From Daphnia pulex (taxonomy: Eukaryota > Arthropoda > Branchiopoda > Diplostraca > Daphniidae): DNA of 64,000 nucleotides. The notes beneath the pieces were generated by a model that saw nothing but the letters and a program-made list of their open reading frames with translations, made no database searches and was not told the origin of the DNA. The stretch lies in NCBI RefSeq assembly GCF_021134715.1, contig NC_060018.1, forward strand, positions 12,479,501-12,543,500. Reading direction: 5' to 3'. Both the position numbers and the translations under genes were made by a program. How positions within the stretch are numbered: position 1 is the first letter of the stretch; each line of letters begins with the position of its first letter. Below, one piece after another: positions 36,387-47,788 of the stretch.

Positions 36387-38438
36387 CTATGCGTTAATTC
36401 TAGAATGGCGTGACCCAAATGATTTGACACGAGTAGTTGCGTTCCACCAAGTGGAAATGACTTCCAGCACGAAAGCCAAGATTGAAACCCCGACGCCGAC
36501 ACCATAAAGGAGGAAAGCGCTCGACAGATAATTGAGAGTCAGCCTTTCATTTGAAGTTGGGCGCAGTGAAGCCAGCGGAGCTGAGCACCGATAAGGTCTG
36601 GGCAAAAAGGAATTGGCCCAATGATTTAACAATCCGAGTTGGCGGAGCCAAATAAGCCTTTTTACACGCACAATAAAAAAAAATTAAAAGATCAGATTTC
36701 ATTTGATTCCTTCAAGCGTAACGTACTCGTAGTTGTAGTCGGTCGTCAAGGGGCTTGACTTGGGTAGGGCGAATGCAATTTGATCGGGGAAGAGCGGTTC
36801 CTTGGCGATCGAAAGGCGACACTGTCGAGTTGCTTTGAAGTCGTCATAAATTCGCTGCTTAAGCGAAGTTTCTTGCTGTGCACACAGATGAATAGCGAAT
36901 GATGATTTATGTGACAACTATATAATAAAAACGTGTAAAACGATCGTCATGTTACGTAAGGGAAAGCTTTCCGCTGATAAAACACGATATCTTCAATGTT
37001 GTCCAACGTTTCCAGAAGGTTCTCGGGGTGAGCTCGGAGACTTGCGCCAAGTTTGGCAAACGAACCGGACGTTGCCGCCTGTCAAAACCAATCGCCAGAT
37101 AAAACAGCTGCGGATTATTGATCTCACACTATCATTTTTTCCTTTTTAAAAAATTATTTTTATTATTATAATACGAGTAACGCGGAGTCGGCGGAAGTGT
37201 GTTTCAATGACGTTATCTGTACGATGTGGCTGTCTGCCAAGTCCTGGACTGTGCTGATGACTGGCAGGAATGTGGGGGCCAGCAAATAAGACAACAAACT
37301 GCTCGTGTAGGAATTGACGAAGACGATGCCCATCAGGCACCAGGCGGCGATGATTAGACGCGTTGCCAGTGTGAAATTGATGACTTCGTTAGCTATTATT
37401 ATTGCGTGATGGATAGATAAATAAAATTGGTTTTTTAAATAATAATAATTTTTTTTTTACGATTGATCACGGCTCGAAAGAGGAACCAGAAATAAGGAAA
37501 CCATCCCGTTTTCCTGGCAAGTGGATGGCAATGAATGTTTTGTTGGATTCGGGATATTACCCAGAGGACGACGGATGCAACTAGAAAACTAAGGCCGATC
37601 CCAATCCATACCTAAATAATAGCATCATTTGAGCAATTTTGTTAATAACAAGGGTTTTATAAGTGACATTTGCCTCATGTTGGAACGGTTTGGCGATGGC
37701 AGAAATGGTGCTTTCCAATTGAGGAAATGGGATGAGCAATGCCATTGGGTCATCTGAAAAAGAAAATGTAAAATCGACGACTTGCGACCGCGGATAAGTC
37801 ACCGACAAGGCTGTGGCTACAATGTCAATTTTCTGAGAAAAAATGAAATGCATAATTTTCTAGTACACTTTTTGCGCAATATATTTAAATTTAACTTACA
37901 CCACGGACGACCAGTCCAACTAGGCCGTTCCATGAACCGTTAACGAACGCTCCAAAGGCCCCATCTGGTGGTTCGACATATTCAAATCTTGCACAGATAA
38001 AATCATTGTAATTATTTTAAAATTGGTTTTTGTACTTTAGATTAGATAATTGAACTTACGTAAAATTATACTTTTCGGCCATCCAGGAAATGATGTGAGG
38101 AACGAAACCATCAACATGACTGATATTCTTCAGAGGGCTATGTTGGATTAACACGTATGGAGGAATCTGTTTAATTATTTCATAAATTTCATCTGATTGA
38201 TATAATTTAAAAAAATTTTAAATGTGCTATCTGACGTCGATAATCCCAATAACTAAATGGCGACCATTTAAAAGTTCCCTTCCAATCGTCTTCTTCGTTG
38301 AGTCTAAATTAAATCAGAAAATAATTTCAGCTTATTTCCAATGATACACGGTTGTTACGATTTACCAAATCCGATGTTGGAATTCGTCAGGGTGGCATGC
38401 ACCATCATCAGCAACAAGAGAATACAGAAACTCGCCAT
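36387..38438 (-). CDS. Ionotropic receptor (IR-type glutamate receptor family), gene A
   Basis: Exons are 38438-38366, 38303-38236, 38166-38060, 37987-37900, 37832-37674, 37611-37461, 37392-37175, 37078-36956, 36875-36727 and 36657-36387, giving 468 residues. A signal peptide (MASFCILLLLMMVHATL) precedes ligand-binding half S1 (HVDGFVPHIISWMAEKYNF, then ALSVTYPRSQVVDF). TM1 is WIGIGLSFLVASVVLWV. The pore-to-TM helix ends NSYTSSLLSYLLAP, the counterpart of the iGluR SYTANL motif. S2 follows (HPENLLETLDNIEDIVFYQR, AKEPLFPDQ), then a last helix (LSSAFLLYGVGVGVSILAFV). There is no amino-terminal domain, as usual for divergent IRs, which form chemosensory cation channels. The donor at 37674 is GC instead of GT. 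Confidence 0.9.
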
Positions 38439-39108
38439 CTTCCTAAAATTCAATGTGTTGTTAGGTTTAAGATGTTGGTAGGCCTATATAGCTCAGCACT
38501 TTGAGTGAGCCTGTGCGGACTACGTTGTCAGCAGTATTTATATACCTGCTGGTCTCCCAACGACGATACGTTACAATCTGGAGCCGGAATGAACGTTACC
38601 TGTACGGTATAAGACGAAGGGTTTCAATTATTTGCATACGACTGCTCCCACATGTACTGATGATGATACTATACTAAGGCGTACTAAGGATTGAAATGCC
38701 CGAATAACCAATTCACTTTCGGTATATCTTCGCCATGGAAACGAGAGTAGCAATATTGTATGTATAGGATATACGTGCTATACAGACAGTTGGCTCAAAT
38801 TCCAGGCTGAATTATTGTGTAAGGCCGAGAAAATTTCACTCGAGCTTGTAACAAGTCAATAAAGACAGCAGCAATTTTATCGATCTTTCTATTGTTTTAG
38901 AATTGATGTATTGATTTAGAGTGGATAAATTCATCTTCTAGCAGAAGATCATTTTATTATATTTTTTTACAATTTCCATTTTAAAAAATTGGCAGAACGG
39001 GTAGGCTAGAACATAAATTTGTGTGAAATCAATTGAAGCATATCACTACATGCAGGCTATAATACGAACGATAAAACGGTCATCCGCGATGGCATCAGCT
39101 ATATATTA
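38439..39108. other. Intergenic, IR-A promoter side
   Basis: No coding signal. It lies between the IR-A start codon and the stop of the small secreted gene, both on the minus strand. Confidence 0.5.
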
Positions 39109-39621
39109 TTAGATGGCACTCGTAGAAGTAGATAAGTAGATGGGTGCGTGAGTGGTACCTTCGTACGGAGCAGCATCTCCATACGAAGTTTCCAGTACCC
39201 AGAAAGTTGTTTCGCCATCGTAAGAAGTTGTTGTAATATCAACCTCGGGAACGAGAGAAATAACTTCGGTAGCATTATTATAAGCATCATTAGTATTCTC
39301 ATCCGAGTCTCTACTAATACTTGAAGGATCAGTTTCTTCGCTTTTTGGAATTGCTGCGGTGGTCGGAGGAATGATGGCGGCGGGAGTCGTTTCGTAATCG
39401 ACCGAAATGGCAACGAGAGGTGCGGCGTAAGACGACACGGCGTGAGGAGGAACGGGATACGAGTCCGCGTTGGGTTGATGATTGTCATCGGGTCGAGGAG
39501 CGACGTAATAAGGTCTGGCCCTCAGCATTTGATTGTAATTAGATGAAGTGGCTTGGGATGAAGGTAAGAGACAGAAGAGGATGGCTGAAGATAAAACTAA
39601 AATCTTCGCTTCTTTATACAT
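39109..39621 (-). CDS. Small secreted protein of unknown function
   Basis: A single exon of 170 residues. The chosen Met at 39621 gives a clean signal peptide, MYKEAKILVLSSAILFCLLP, ending SSQA; an in-frame Met six codons earlier is less hydrophobic. The mature part begins SSNYNQMLRARPYYVAPRPD. It is rich in Tyr, Pro, Thr and Ser and turns acidic in the middle (SEETDPSSISRDSDENTND), ending in a Thr/Ser-rich stretch. There are no Cys pairs and no known domain. It could be a structural matrix or cuticle-associated protein, but nothing proves that. It sits between the two IR genes. Confidence 0.55.
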   Translation of the reverse strand: MYKEAKILVLSSAILFCLLPSSQATSSNYNQMLRARPYYVAPRPDDNHQPNADSYPVPPHAVSSYAAPLVAISVDYETTPAAIIPPTTAAIPKSEETDPSSISRDSDENTNDAYNNATEVISLVPEVDITTTSYDGETTFWVLETSYGDAAPYEGTTHAPIYLSTSTSAI

Positions 39622-40174
39622 TTCTTTCTCTGCGTTCAAGTTTTCCAGTTAGAAAATAACAAGAGGAAATGAGAATACGTAATATAAACTTGGTTGAGAA
39701 TATGTGTATTACCTTTTAAGTTGTTGATTGAAATTAAGTGGAACAGTAGAGATGACACTATGTGTAAGAAGACGTCTAATCCAATGAGAATTTTCTTCGT
39801 GAATTGCCATTTATAGGCCGGTGCTGTTGGTCAACTGTATGGCTCTTATTACGTAAATATTTATTCAATTATGTTTTGCAGGCTAGTCATATAATAGTTT
39901 TGACCTCGTTCTATGGTCGTTTAGCTTTGTCTGTCGCTCTTGGATAATTATTATTCTTCGCCATTCGCAAGGTCTGACAATCTCCTTCGCCCGCACGTTC
40001 ACAGATTATTTCTGGTGAATATTTGGCTGCAAAATTACCTTTCACCAGACATAAGACGATAATGGTCTAATTAGTTCGCCTTACAAGCAATTAATTTGTG
40101 TATGCAAACACATTTTGCGGCACTTGCATATTCCTGTGGTCAAAATGTTTGATGGGACTGGTCATTTTCCTGCA
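39622..40174. other. Intergenic, upstream of the secreted gene
   Basis: No gene is seen between the secreted gene's start and tRNA copy 6. Confidence 0.5.
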
Positions 40175-40247
40175 GGACGTGTGGCCCAATGGATAAGGCG
40201 CCTGCCTACGGAGCAGGAGATTCCAGGTTCGATCCCTGGCACGTTCA
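40175..40247 (+). tRNA. tRNA-Arg(ACG), copy 6
   Basis: Identical in body to copy 2. It lies 4.2 kb from copy 5, beyond the IR-A gene. ATTTTGTTTC follows, as after copy 3. Confidence 0.96.
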
Positions 40248-40471
40248 TTTTGTTTCATTTTAAGAAAGAGCAATCTTAATATTACTTACTATAACTATTT
40301 TTATATAGTTTTTAATAAAAAATAGTATGAACAAAATAGATTCAAAAAAGGACATTACTAAAAGTTTTCTGTTTTTGGTTCCGTGGTACATTTTATATTT
40401 AAAATTTTTTTTCTCAAATGTCTATTCTACAGAGATGGATTAATATAATAAAACCACGCCAGAAATTTCAA

Positions 40472-40544
40472 GGACGTGTGGCCCAATGGATAAGGCGCCT
40501 GCCTACGGAGCAGGAGATTCCAGGTTCGATCCCTGGCACGTTCA
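40472..40544 (+). tRNA. tRNA-Arg(ACG), copy 7
   Basis: Identical in body to copy 2 and followed by ATTTTTA. The bases just before it (GAAATTTCAAGGACG) resemble those before copy 3 (GAAATTTCCAAGGACG), suggesting copies 3 and 7 share an ancestor including some 5' flank. Confidence 0.96.
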
Positions 40545-41925
40545 TTTTTACTGCTGGTAAATTTCCCTAAAGAGCCCTTAACTAACTTCCAAAATATGTT
40601 CGGTCATTTCGATGATATTATCAAAAACACACACAGCCGTGGTTCCTAAACAACCCCTGTTCTTTCAACATACAACTAGCCTGCAGATCTCAATAAAGCG
40701 CAATAAAGCGTGCGTTGTATGTAGATTTGAGGGGAATTGGATTGGTCAGTTCTATTTTGTGATATTCGATTTGATTTGAAAGTCACGCAAATGTGACAGC
40801 TGGTTAATGAGACTTCGACTAGAATAATTGAAGAATGCTCTATTATACGAGCTGCTGACTCTACGGACAGCAGCTGTTGATTTCACATGATAATTTGATT
40901 ATTAGGATCCCCGCGATCGGTGTATACAAATCAATATCAACCGCACGGTAACTCCACAGCGTATACATCTTTTTTTCAAATTGTAAAATAAAAAAAGATA
41001 AAAGTAACGTAATGTTTTTTTGCCGTTAGTTTCAACTACACATAGCCGTTTCGCAGAGTGTTCAGCTGTTTCGATATCGACCTGTCAAACTGCAAGTGTC
41101 ACAGGACAGAAATATCTTGTCGCTGCTGGATGCCAATTTTCGCAAACATGCAGGTAGTGTCCTCTGAGAAACACGACAACTTTTGCAAAGTTTTGGCAAT
41201 TCCCGTGTTCAATCATCCGCGCTGGATATAACAAACCAATGGCCTTGGAGGGCGAACTTGTTGGGGCGTTGGATCACCAAGAGGAAGGAATAATCAGCTG
41301 TGATGTGAAAAAAGAATGAAATCGGCGAGCAACAGTTTTGTGAACCAGTTGCAGCAAGGTCGGTCGCATGACAGTGAAGGGTATTATGTAGGGTATCACA
41401 GTTTAGCAAACAATAAAAGTATGATTTCTAACGGATATCATATTTTAAGAATATATAGCAAAAAACATTTGAGTCAGAATTAATTAAACATTAATTAATT
41501 AACAGAGTGCTGATGGTGGTTTGTGGATGATTGTGATTGCTGTACAGGATTGGGTATGGGGAGTCAGAAAAGATAAATTTTCCGTTGGGAATTTCCAATA
41601 TTTAATTCCGGGAACATTTCCAGCTACACAAGCGTCTATATATAAACCCCTTCCACTATACCAAATCCACCACCACCACATCCACCTCCTGAAAAAAACC
41701 AGAATAATAATAATGCAATGATAAGAATATGAATATGTCCAATTTGGGTTTTTTGGAGGAGAAAATTATAGGAAGTGTGGTGGATGTTTTTCTGCTGGCA
41801 AAATAACCCACTGGGTTCAAAGGATTTGGTGCGGTAGTAATAAAACTGGTCCTATCATTAAGTATAGTGTCAGCGTTTTTTCCGCTCTTAAACGGCATTT
41901 ACTGCGTATTAATACGCGATTGAAG
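40545..41925. other. Intergenic, no gene seen
   Basis: 1.4 kb of AT-rich DNA before the nuclease gene. Open frames are short and have no family resemblance. Confidence 0.5.
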
Positions 41926-43358
41926 ATGCCGGAATTTACTGCACATCAGTCCTCACGCAGCATTCTATTTCGTCCGACAGTCAAATCAATTTTCCTGTCG
42001 ATCATATTGTTAGGCCTCATCATTACAACATCAGCCACCGCGAATGTCCGCCGTCTGAAACGACCAAGAACAAGTAGTAAGTCTAATAAATAAAAATTGA
42101 TATGAATTTGCTATAGTTAACATCACAATCATTCAATATGTATACAATTGTGCGGTTTATTATAATGTGTTATAACGTAGCCTGCCATATGGACACAGAT
42201 AAGTCAATATTCTATTAAGCTGTTTAATTTTGACTTGTTTGCACAAAGATGATAGGCCTACTTCTGATCCCAAGACGCTTCCGGCGGGTTTGGCTCCTCT
42301 TAATAGTTTGCCATTCAACTGTGATAAATGGATACATCGAAGTAAAACCACCAAACCTGTTGTAATTGACTGTTGTTTCACTCGAAAGAATGCACCTTGC
42401 GGCACCAGCACCAGTGCCGTCTACGAAGTCTCTTGCAATCGAAATCTTGGACTCAACAAGCTCCAGAAAAGTTCGTACCAAGTCTGTCACGACCGCAGCA
42501 ACGACAATACTCTCTACTCGGTCAATACGCTGCAACATCACACAAAATTGGCGGCACTTTCAAATCATGTGAGGCAGCAGACTAAAAAATCCACTATGGC
42601 TTGGCGCAGGGGACCCAAACAGCTCTTCTACACCTGGAATTCCAAATCGAAATCACTCATCGACCATTCTTACAAGGAAATAGGACAAGTGAAGAATCTC
42701 AAAAAGATCCTGAACTTGACGAGCGTGGCCAATTACATCGGCGCCTCGGCGGACACCCGAAACGCATATTCTATCTTGCCAAAGGCCATTTGAGCGCTAG
42801 GGCCGACAGCGACACGCCCAACATTGTATGGGAGACGTCGACCTATTATTACGTCAACTCGGCACCGCAATGGCAGTCGATCAATCAGGGCAATTGGTAT
42901 CAGCTCGAAAAAGCTGTTCGGGAATTCAGACAAACTCGTAAGAATACTTTGGTCATCATCACAGGAACTTATGGAACATTCACGTTGCCCGACTTAAACA
43001 ACAACCAACAGGAGATCCACATGATCACCGATCAAAACGGCAAAGGACATGTACCGGTGCCAAAGTATTTCTGGAAGATAGTCTGGGACGAAAAGGTCGG
43101 CCGGGCGACGGCCTTCATCGGAATTAACAATCCCTACTTGGGCAAAATCGATCCTGGGAATCTGGGATGATTTTCTGCCAAGACGTGTGCGATCGAATGC
43201 CCTGGTTTAAAGAGACCACCGTCTACCGAAGTCGTCATATCATTATAAAGGGCTACCTATTCTGTTGCGAGGTCAAACATTTGCTTGCCAAATTGAATTA
43301 CTCCAACGATGTTTTTCTGTCAAATCAAAAATTGTTCAACTCGGGCCTTCTGTTGTAA
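41926..43358 (+). pseudogene. Secreted DNA/RNA non-specific nuclease, frameshifted
   Basis: Exon 1 (41926-42076) encodes a cytosolic lead of about 15 residues, a hydrophobic signal (SIFLSIILLGLIITTSATA) and enters intron 1 in phase 1. Exon 2 starts at 42249. The frame reads NCDKWIH, then SYQVCHDRSNDNTLYSVNTL and NYIGASADTRNAY. It then must shift near 42765 to reach the active-site block FYLAKGHLSARAD, with the catalytic His. NSAPQWQSINQGNW (metal-site Asn) and GINNPYLG follow. A second shift near 43160 is needed to reach CQDVCDRMPWF and the CC of the usual C-terminus. No splice sites explain either shift. The family includes arthropod gut dsRNases and shrimp nucleases. The well-kept motifs suggest recent decay, or sequence errors. 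Confidence 0.75.
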
Positions 43359-43774
43359 GGAAATTTATGTAATATACCCTTCATAGTGTGTCCTATTAGT
43401 TTATACCCAGTCATCCAACTCGAATTATAATTCTCTTGATACCTTGAAATAAATACAATTGATATCTAAGATGTTGTGTAATACATTGCGATTTGATATA
43501 CTCGGCAGGAAAAGCGATAACTAAATAATTCATTTGGTCCTGTGCACATTTGCTAATGGACAAACTCAAATGTCATATTTAAAAAAAATAAAAATCAGTT
43601 AAAAAAGGTCAATGATTAGACTATAGCTGTATTGCGTGCGAATTATTAAAAGTAAAGAACTATTTAATGTTTGCCCAGATAACGGAAAGTGATTTAGTAT
43701 TCGATTTCTATATTACCGACACGATCGCTACTGTCATTATTAATTGTGCCGATTAACCCAATTCAAGGAAAGTA
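43359..43774. other. Spacer between nuclease and IR-B
   Basis: The 3' ends converge here. AATAAA on the plus strand near 43449 could end nuclease transcripts. No gene is seen. Confidence 0.5.
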
Positions 43775-46067
43775 TTAAATAATCGATTGCATGTAATACA
43801 AAATGCGTTCCCATATGAAAGCCAAGGTGGAGACGACGACGCCGACGCCCCACAAAAGGAAAGCGCTCGACAGATAATTGAGAGTTAATTTTTGATGCGG
43901 ATGAGAACGTAGAGTGACAACCGGAACTGAGCAGCGATTCGGTCCAGGTAGAAAGGAACTTCTCCAGTGATTGAATAATCCCAACTGCCGTAGCCAAACA
44001 ACACTTGAAAAACTCATCATTAGAAAATAAAATTGTAATAACCCAGTTATAATTCATTTGACTTACTTGTAGTTAAGCATGTCAGTTAAAGCGCTACCCT
44101 TGTGCAAGGCGAAGCCGTGCTGATCCGGGAAAAGTGGTTCCTTGGCGATGGCCAGTCGACATTTCTTATTAACTTTAAAATCGTTGTCTATCCGAACTTT
44201 CAAAACAGTTTCCTCCTAATCAATATAGAAATTATTTAGTTATTAATCAAATAGCCATAGTGAATGTAATTAACGGAATTTATACGTGGGGAAAAGCTTT
44301 GCGCTGATAGTAGACTACATCTTCGACGTGCTCCAATGATGGCAACTGGTTTTCCGGATGAGCTTTCAGATGGGCTCCCAGTTTGGCTAGGACTCCGGAT
44401 GTCGCCTCCTGATTAAACATTTTTTAAATGATTTAGTTGTTATAATAAGATTAATAGTACGCGTGTAATATTACTCACAAATAGTATGGATTCGACTGAA
44501 GTGTGTTTCAACACCGTTATCTGGACGTCGCGACTTTCTGCCAAACTTTTGACGGTGGTGATGACGGGCAAGAATTTCGGGGCCATCAAATAAGACACCA
44601 GACTGCTGGTGTACGAGTTGACGAAGACGACAGCTATCAAGCACCAGGCGGCCACCACTAGTCTGGTTGACAAACTGAATGTGATGACTTCATTAGCTGG
44701 ATATTAATAAAAAATGAAGGAAAAATTTATAAGGGTGATTGATTTGATTTGTGAATTTGGACATTTACGATTGGCCACGGCTCGGAAGAGGAACCAGAAA
44801 TGTGGGAACCATCCCGTTTCTCCGTGGAATGATTGTTGATTCATCCTCCATTCAAATCGTGAAATCCATCCGAGAACTAGGGCTGCGATAAACATACTAA
44901 GAATAATCCCGATCCATACCTGTAATAAATCATTTGAAAAAGGGCTCAGAAAAAACATTTAAATTAACAACAATAATCAAAGTATAGGCTATACCTCGTA
45001 TTGAAATGGTTTAACAATGCCGGAAATGGTGCTGTCCAATTGCGGATATGGAATTAGAATCGACGTGGGATCTTCTGAAAATGCAAAAGTGAAATCGACC
45101 ACCTGGGATCGAGGATAAGTCACCGATAGAGACGCGGCTATAATGTCAATTCCCTATACAAACATAAGGAATAATAACAATGAAATGGATTATTATTTAA
45201 CGTATATGTCTACTTACGCCAGCGATGACCATTCCGACCATCCCGTTCCATGAGCCGTTTACAAAGGCACCGTAGGCCCCGTCGGGTGGCCCGACATATT
45301 CAAAACTGGGCGGTGGGGTGGAAAAGATCAATGGCCGCATTGATTCGAATTGCATAAACATGTTAGTATACCTTGCTGTATTTACATGCGGGGGTTTCCC
45401 GGTTGCTCTACACAAACGTAACGAAATAAAAGACAACCCAGGTAAAAAAGTACTGCCTTGCACTGTAATAAAATGATAGTTTATTTAAGTAAACTATCAT
45501 TTTATTGTAGTGGACCTTGTAAAGTAGAAGTATCACTAAGTGGGCGTATTTTTTTTTTTGTTTCAATGTCAATATTACTAAAGACACACTGCTATATCAC
45601 TGGTAGCGTATAGTACTTATCCTATATATATATAGTATTTGTCCCAAAATCCTTCAGTATTACTTGAGTTTTTCATATTATTACTTAAGTACATTCTAAG
45701 TACTTTTTCACCTGGGAAACTCACGTGAACTGGTGCTTTTCGGCCAGCCATGCAACGATTTGGTGGACAAAGCCATTGACATGGCTGATGTTTCTTCCGG
45801 TGTGCTCAATGATGATGTATGGAGGGGCCTGATGAGACAAAAACCAGCAAAGAGTTACGTCATTCAAAAAAGGGGGAAACCAAAATTTCTTACGTGTATC
45901 GTCCCGATACGAAAATGACGTCCCTGGATAATCTCGTTGTCCATGGGGTCGTTTCCTTTATAACAAATGAAACGACAAATGAAATAATACTTGACGAAAA
46001 ATGACTATAATAACTTACCATCGGCCGTGGTACTAATCAGGATGAAACCCCAGTAGAAGACCATCAT
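43775..46067 (-). CDS. Ionotropic receptor, gene B
   Basis: Exons are 46067-46019, 45955-45894, 45828-45725, 45305-45218, 45153-44995, 44919-44769, 44696-44479, 44408-44286, 44215-44067 and 44003-43775, giving 443 residues. Six internal exons (88, 159, 151, 218, 123 and 149 bases) have exactly the lengths of those in IR gene A, so the two are tandem duplicates. Landmarks repeat: NISHVNGFVHQIVAWLAEKH, SVTYPRSQVVDF, NSYTSSLVSYLMAP, HPENQLPSLEHVEDVVYYQR, AKEPLFPDQHGF and LSSAFLLWGVGVVVSTLAFI. Product and role are as for gene A, a chemosensory-type cation channel without an amino-terminal domain. The N-terminal and C-terminal exons are shorter than in A. Intron 3 contains a MITE, and the donor matching A's GC donor is an ordinary GT here. 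Confidence 0.9.
45437..45716. mobile_element. Palindromic MITE in IR-B intron 3
   Basis: The ends are inverted repeats, CCCAGGTAAAAAAGTACT on the left and AGTACTTTTTCACCTGGG on the right, one mismatch in 18. The element is 280 bases and AT-rich, with no coding capacity. An internal near-perfect hairpin of about 22-base arms lies at 45471-45521. The flanks share only AA, so no target-site duplication can be stated and the superfamily stays open. It begins eight bases inside the 5' splice site of the host intron. Confidence 0.75.
45471..45521. repeat. Hairpin inside the MITE
   Basis: The arms ACTGTAATAAAATGATAGTT and AACTATCATTTTATTGTAGT are inverted copies with two mismatches, around a short loop. 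Transcribed with the IR-B intron, it would form a stable RNA stem. Confidence 0.75.
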
Positions 46068-47788
46068 CTTGCAAATGGTGGCAGATAAGCCGACGCCATT
46101 TCATTTTATATACTGTATACGTTGCCGAAATGTCGTAATAAAAGACTCGACGTACATTAGTTTGAATCATTTAACCGACGAGTTGAGGGAATCGGCTTAA
46201 CCCAATATAAATTGATGAATTGTATAAATATCAGAATAAGCCCTCGTACCGTTCGTACGGTATAATATGTATTTCCAACTTATTATCGGAAGCCAAGATA
46301 TATAACTCGCCAAAAAAGTTGCGACGACAAGATAGTTAGTTTTTGATTGCTTTTTGGCGTGAAGCCCGGCTAACTTTTGAAAAAAGCTTGTGTTGAATAA
46401 TAAGTGACCAATCTCTGTCATTCACCTTGACGTCAATAAAACAAAAGAAAACAAACAAAAAGTTCGGGACTCTGTGTATATAGTACTTTCTTTCTCCCGA
46501 GATTCAATACTATACAATTGCTTCTAATGTTACCCATGTAACACACTGTGTTAGATTACCCCGACGGCTTTAAAGGCCCATTTTGCAGGTAAAATCATCA
46601 ATTCTTATTTGATTTCCCCAAAAAAAGGAATGAAAGGTTACGCAGTCTAATGGAATTATTTTATCTCAATGGGGAATAATGCTATAACAAAAAATTGCAG
46701 CAACATAAGAAATGGCCAAATGTATAGCGTGCCCAGCGTGCCCTTTTTCCTCTTTGGGGGGGGTACGAGAAAACATGCCAACAACAAATTTGTTTTTATT
46801 GTCCCCTTGTTTTATTGTTATGGAGAGGGTCATCTGTGCTATATGTTACATGTGATTCAATAATACAGTAAGCTGCCGCTTTTATTGACGTCTCTGGACA
46901 TTAAAAGCTTTTACTCCGCATTAATAATACCAAGACAGAACAAAACAGCAGTCAACTATATAGGGTATGACCCATTTTTAATTTGCCAGGATGACAAGGC
47001 CATTTAACACGGCGTTGCTATTGCATATAGAAAAGCCGATTGACCTCGTTCCATCTATTTCACCGAAATAAGCTGGATTATAGGATGTCGCCACCCAATA
47101 AAATTTGCATGCCAAGAGTTGGCAGCAATCAAATCCAGCTTTCTATGGTAGAATTATTTTGGCGTTGTTGTCGACTCTAATTCAGTCATTCGCAGTTGTA
47201 TCCGATTTCGGTGCCGGAGAAAATCAAATCCATATAGCTGAGCTGTGTACAGTTGTTATTGTTGCGCGCTATTGATATTTGTCCAACCGATTTTGATTGA
47301 TCGAAGTCGACAAGGGTAACTTTTGTTTCCATCCTTGTCAGTTGAACAGTCAGCCGAGAGCTCGGTCACGAGTCGATTTCTATACACAGAATAATAAGAA
47401 TAAACAAGACCTATATGGTTTCAATTTTTTCCTGTCCAGTCTGAACTATGCACGCCATCGCGACGGTATGTATAACCCCCCTATCCGTATATGATTTCAA
47501 AATGGGTATGGTCGTATAGTATACGCCCCTGTCATTGATTTGTATCCGGATTGGATGTGTTGTGCTGCCATACGGAGTCACACGTACTACTACGCCGAGC
47601 GGAGTGGCTCAAATCGCCACCAGGAAATCCATCCAGTGCGGAGGCCCCCCTTTTTTGTTGTTGACATCCATTTGTAGGTAAAAGACGTACGGTGTTCACC
47701 GTGTGATAACACAAAAGACTGTGCTGTCCAGTTTGACTGAGTCCACCTGGCTCAGTCAGTCCTCTGCAAATCATCGATTGGAAAGGAC
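46068..47788. other. Intergenic, no gene seen
   Basis: 1.7 kb between the start codons of two divergent genes (IR-B minus, the unknown gene plus). Both promoters lie here. No coding signal or RNA gene was recognised. Confidence 0.5.
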
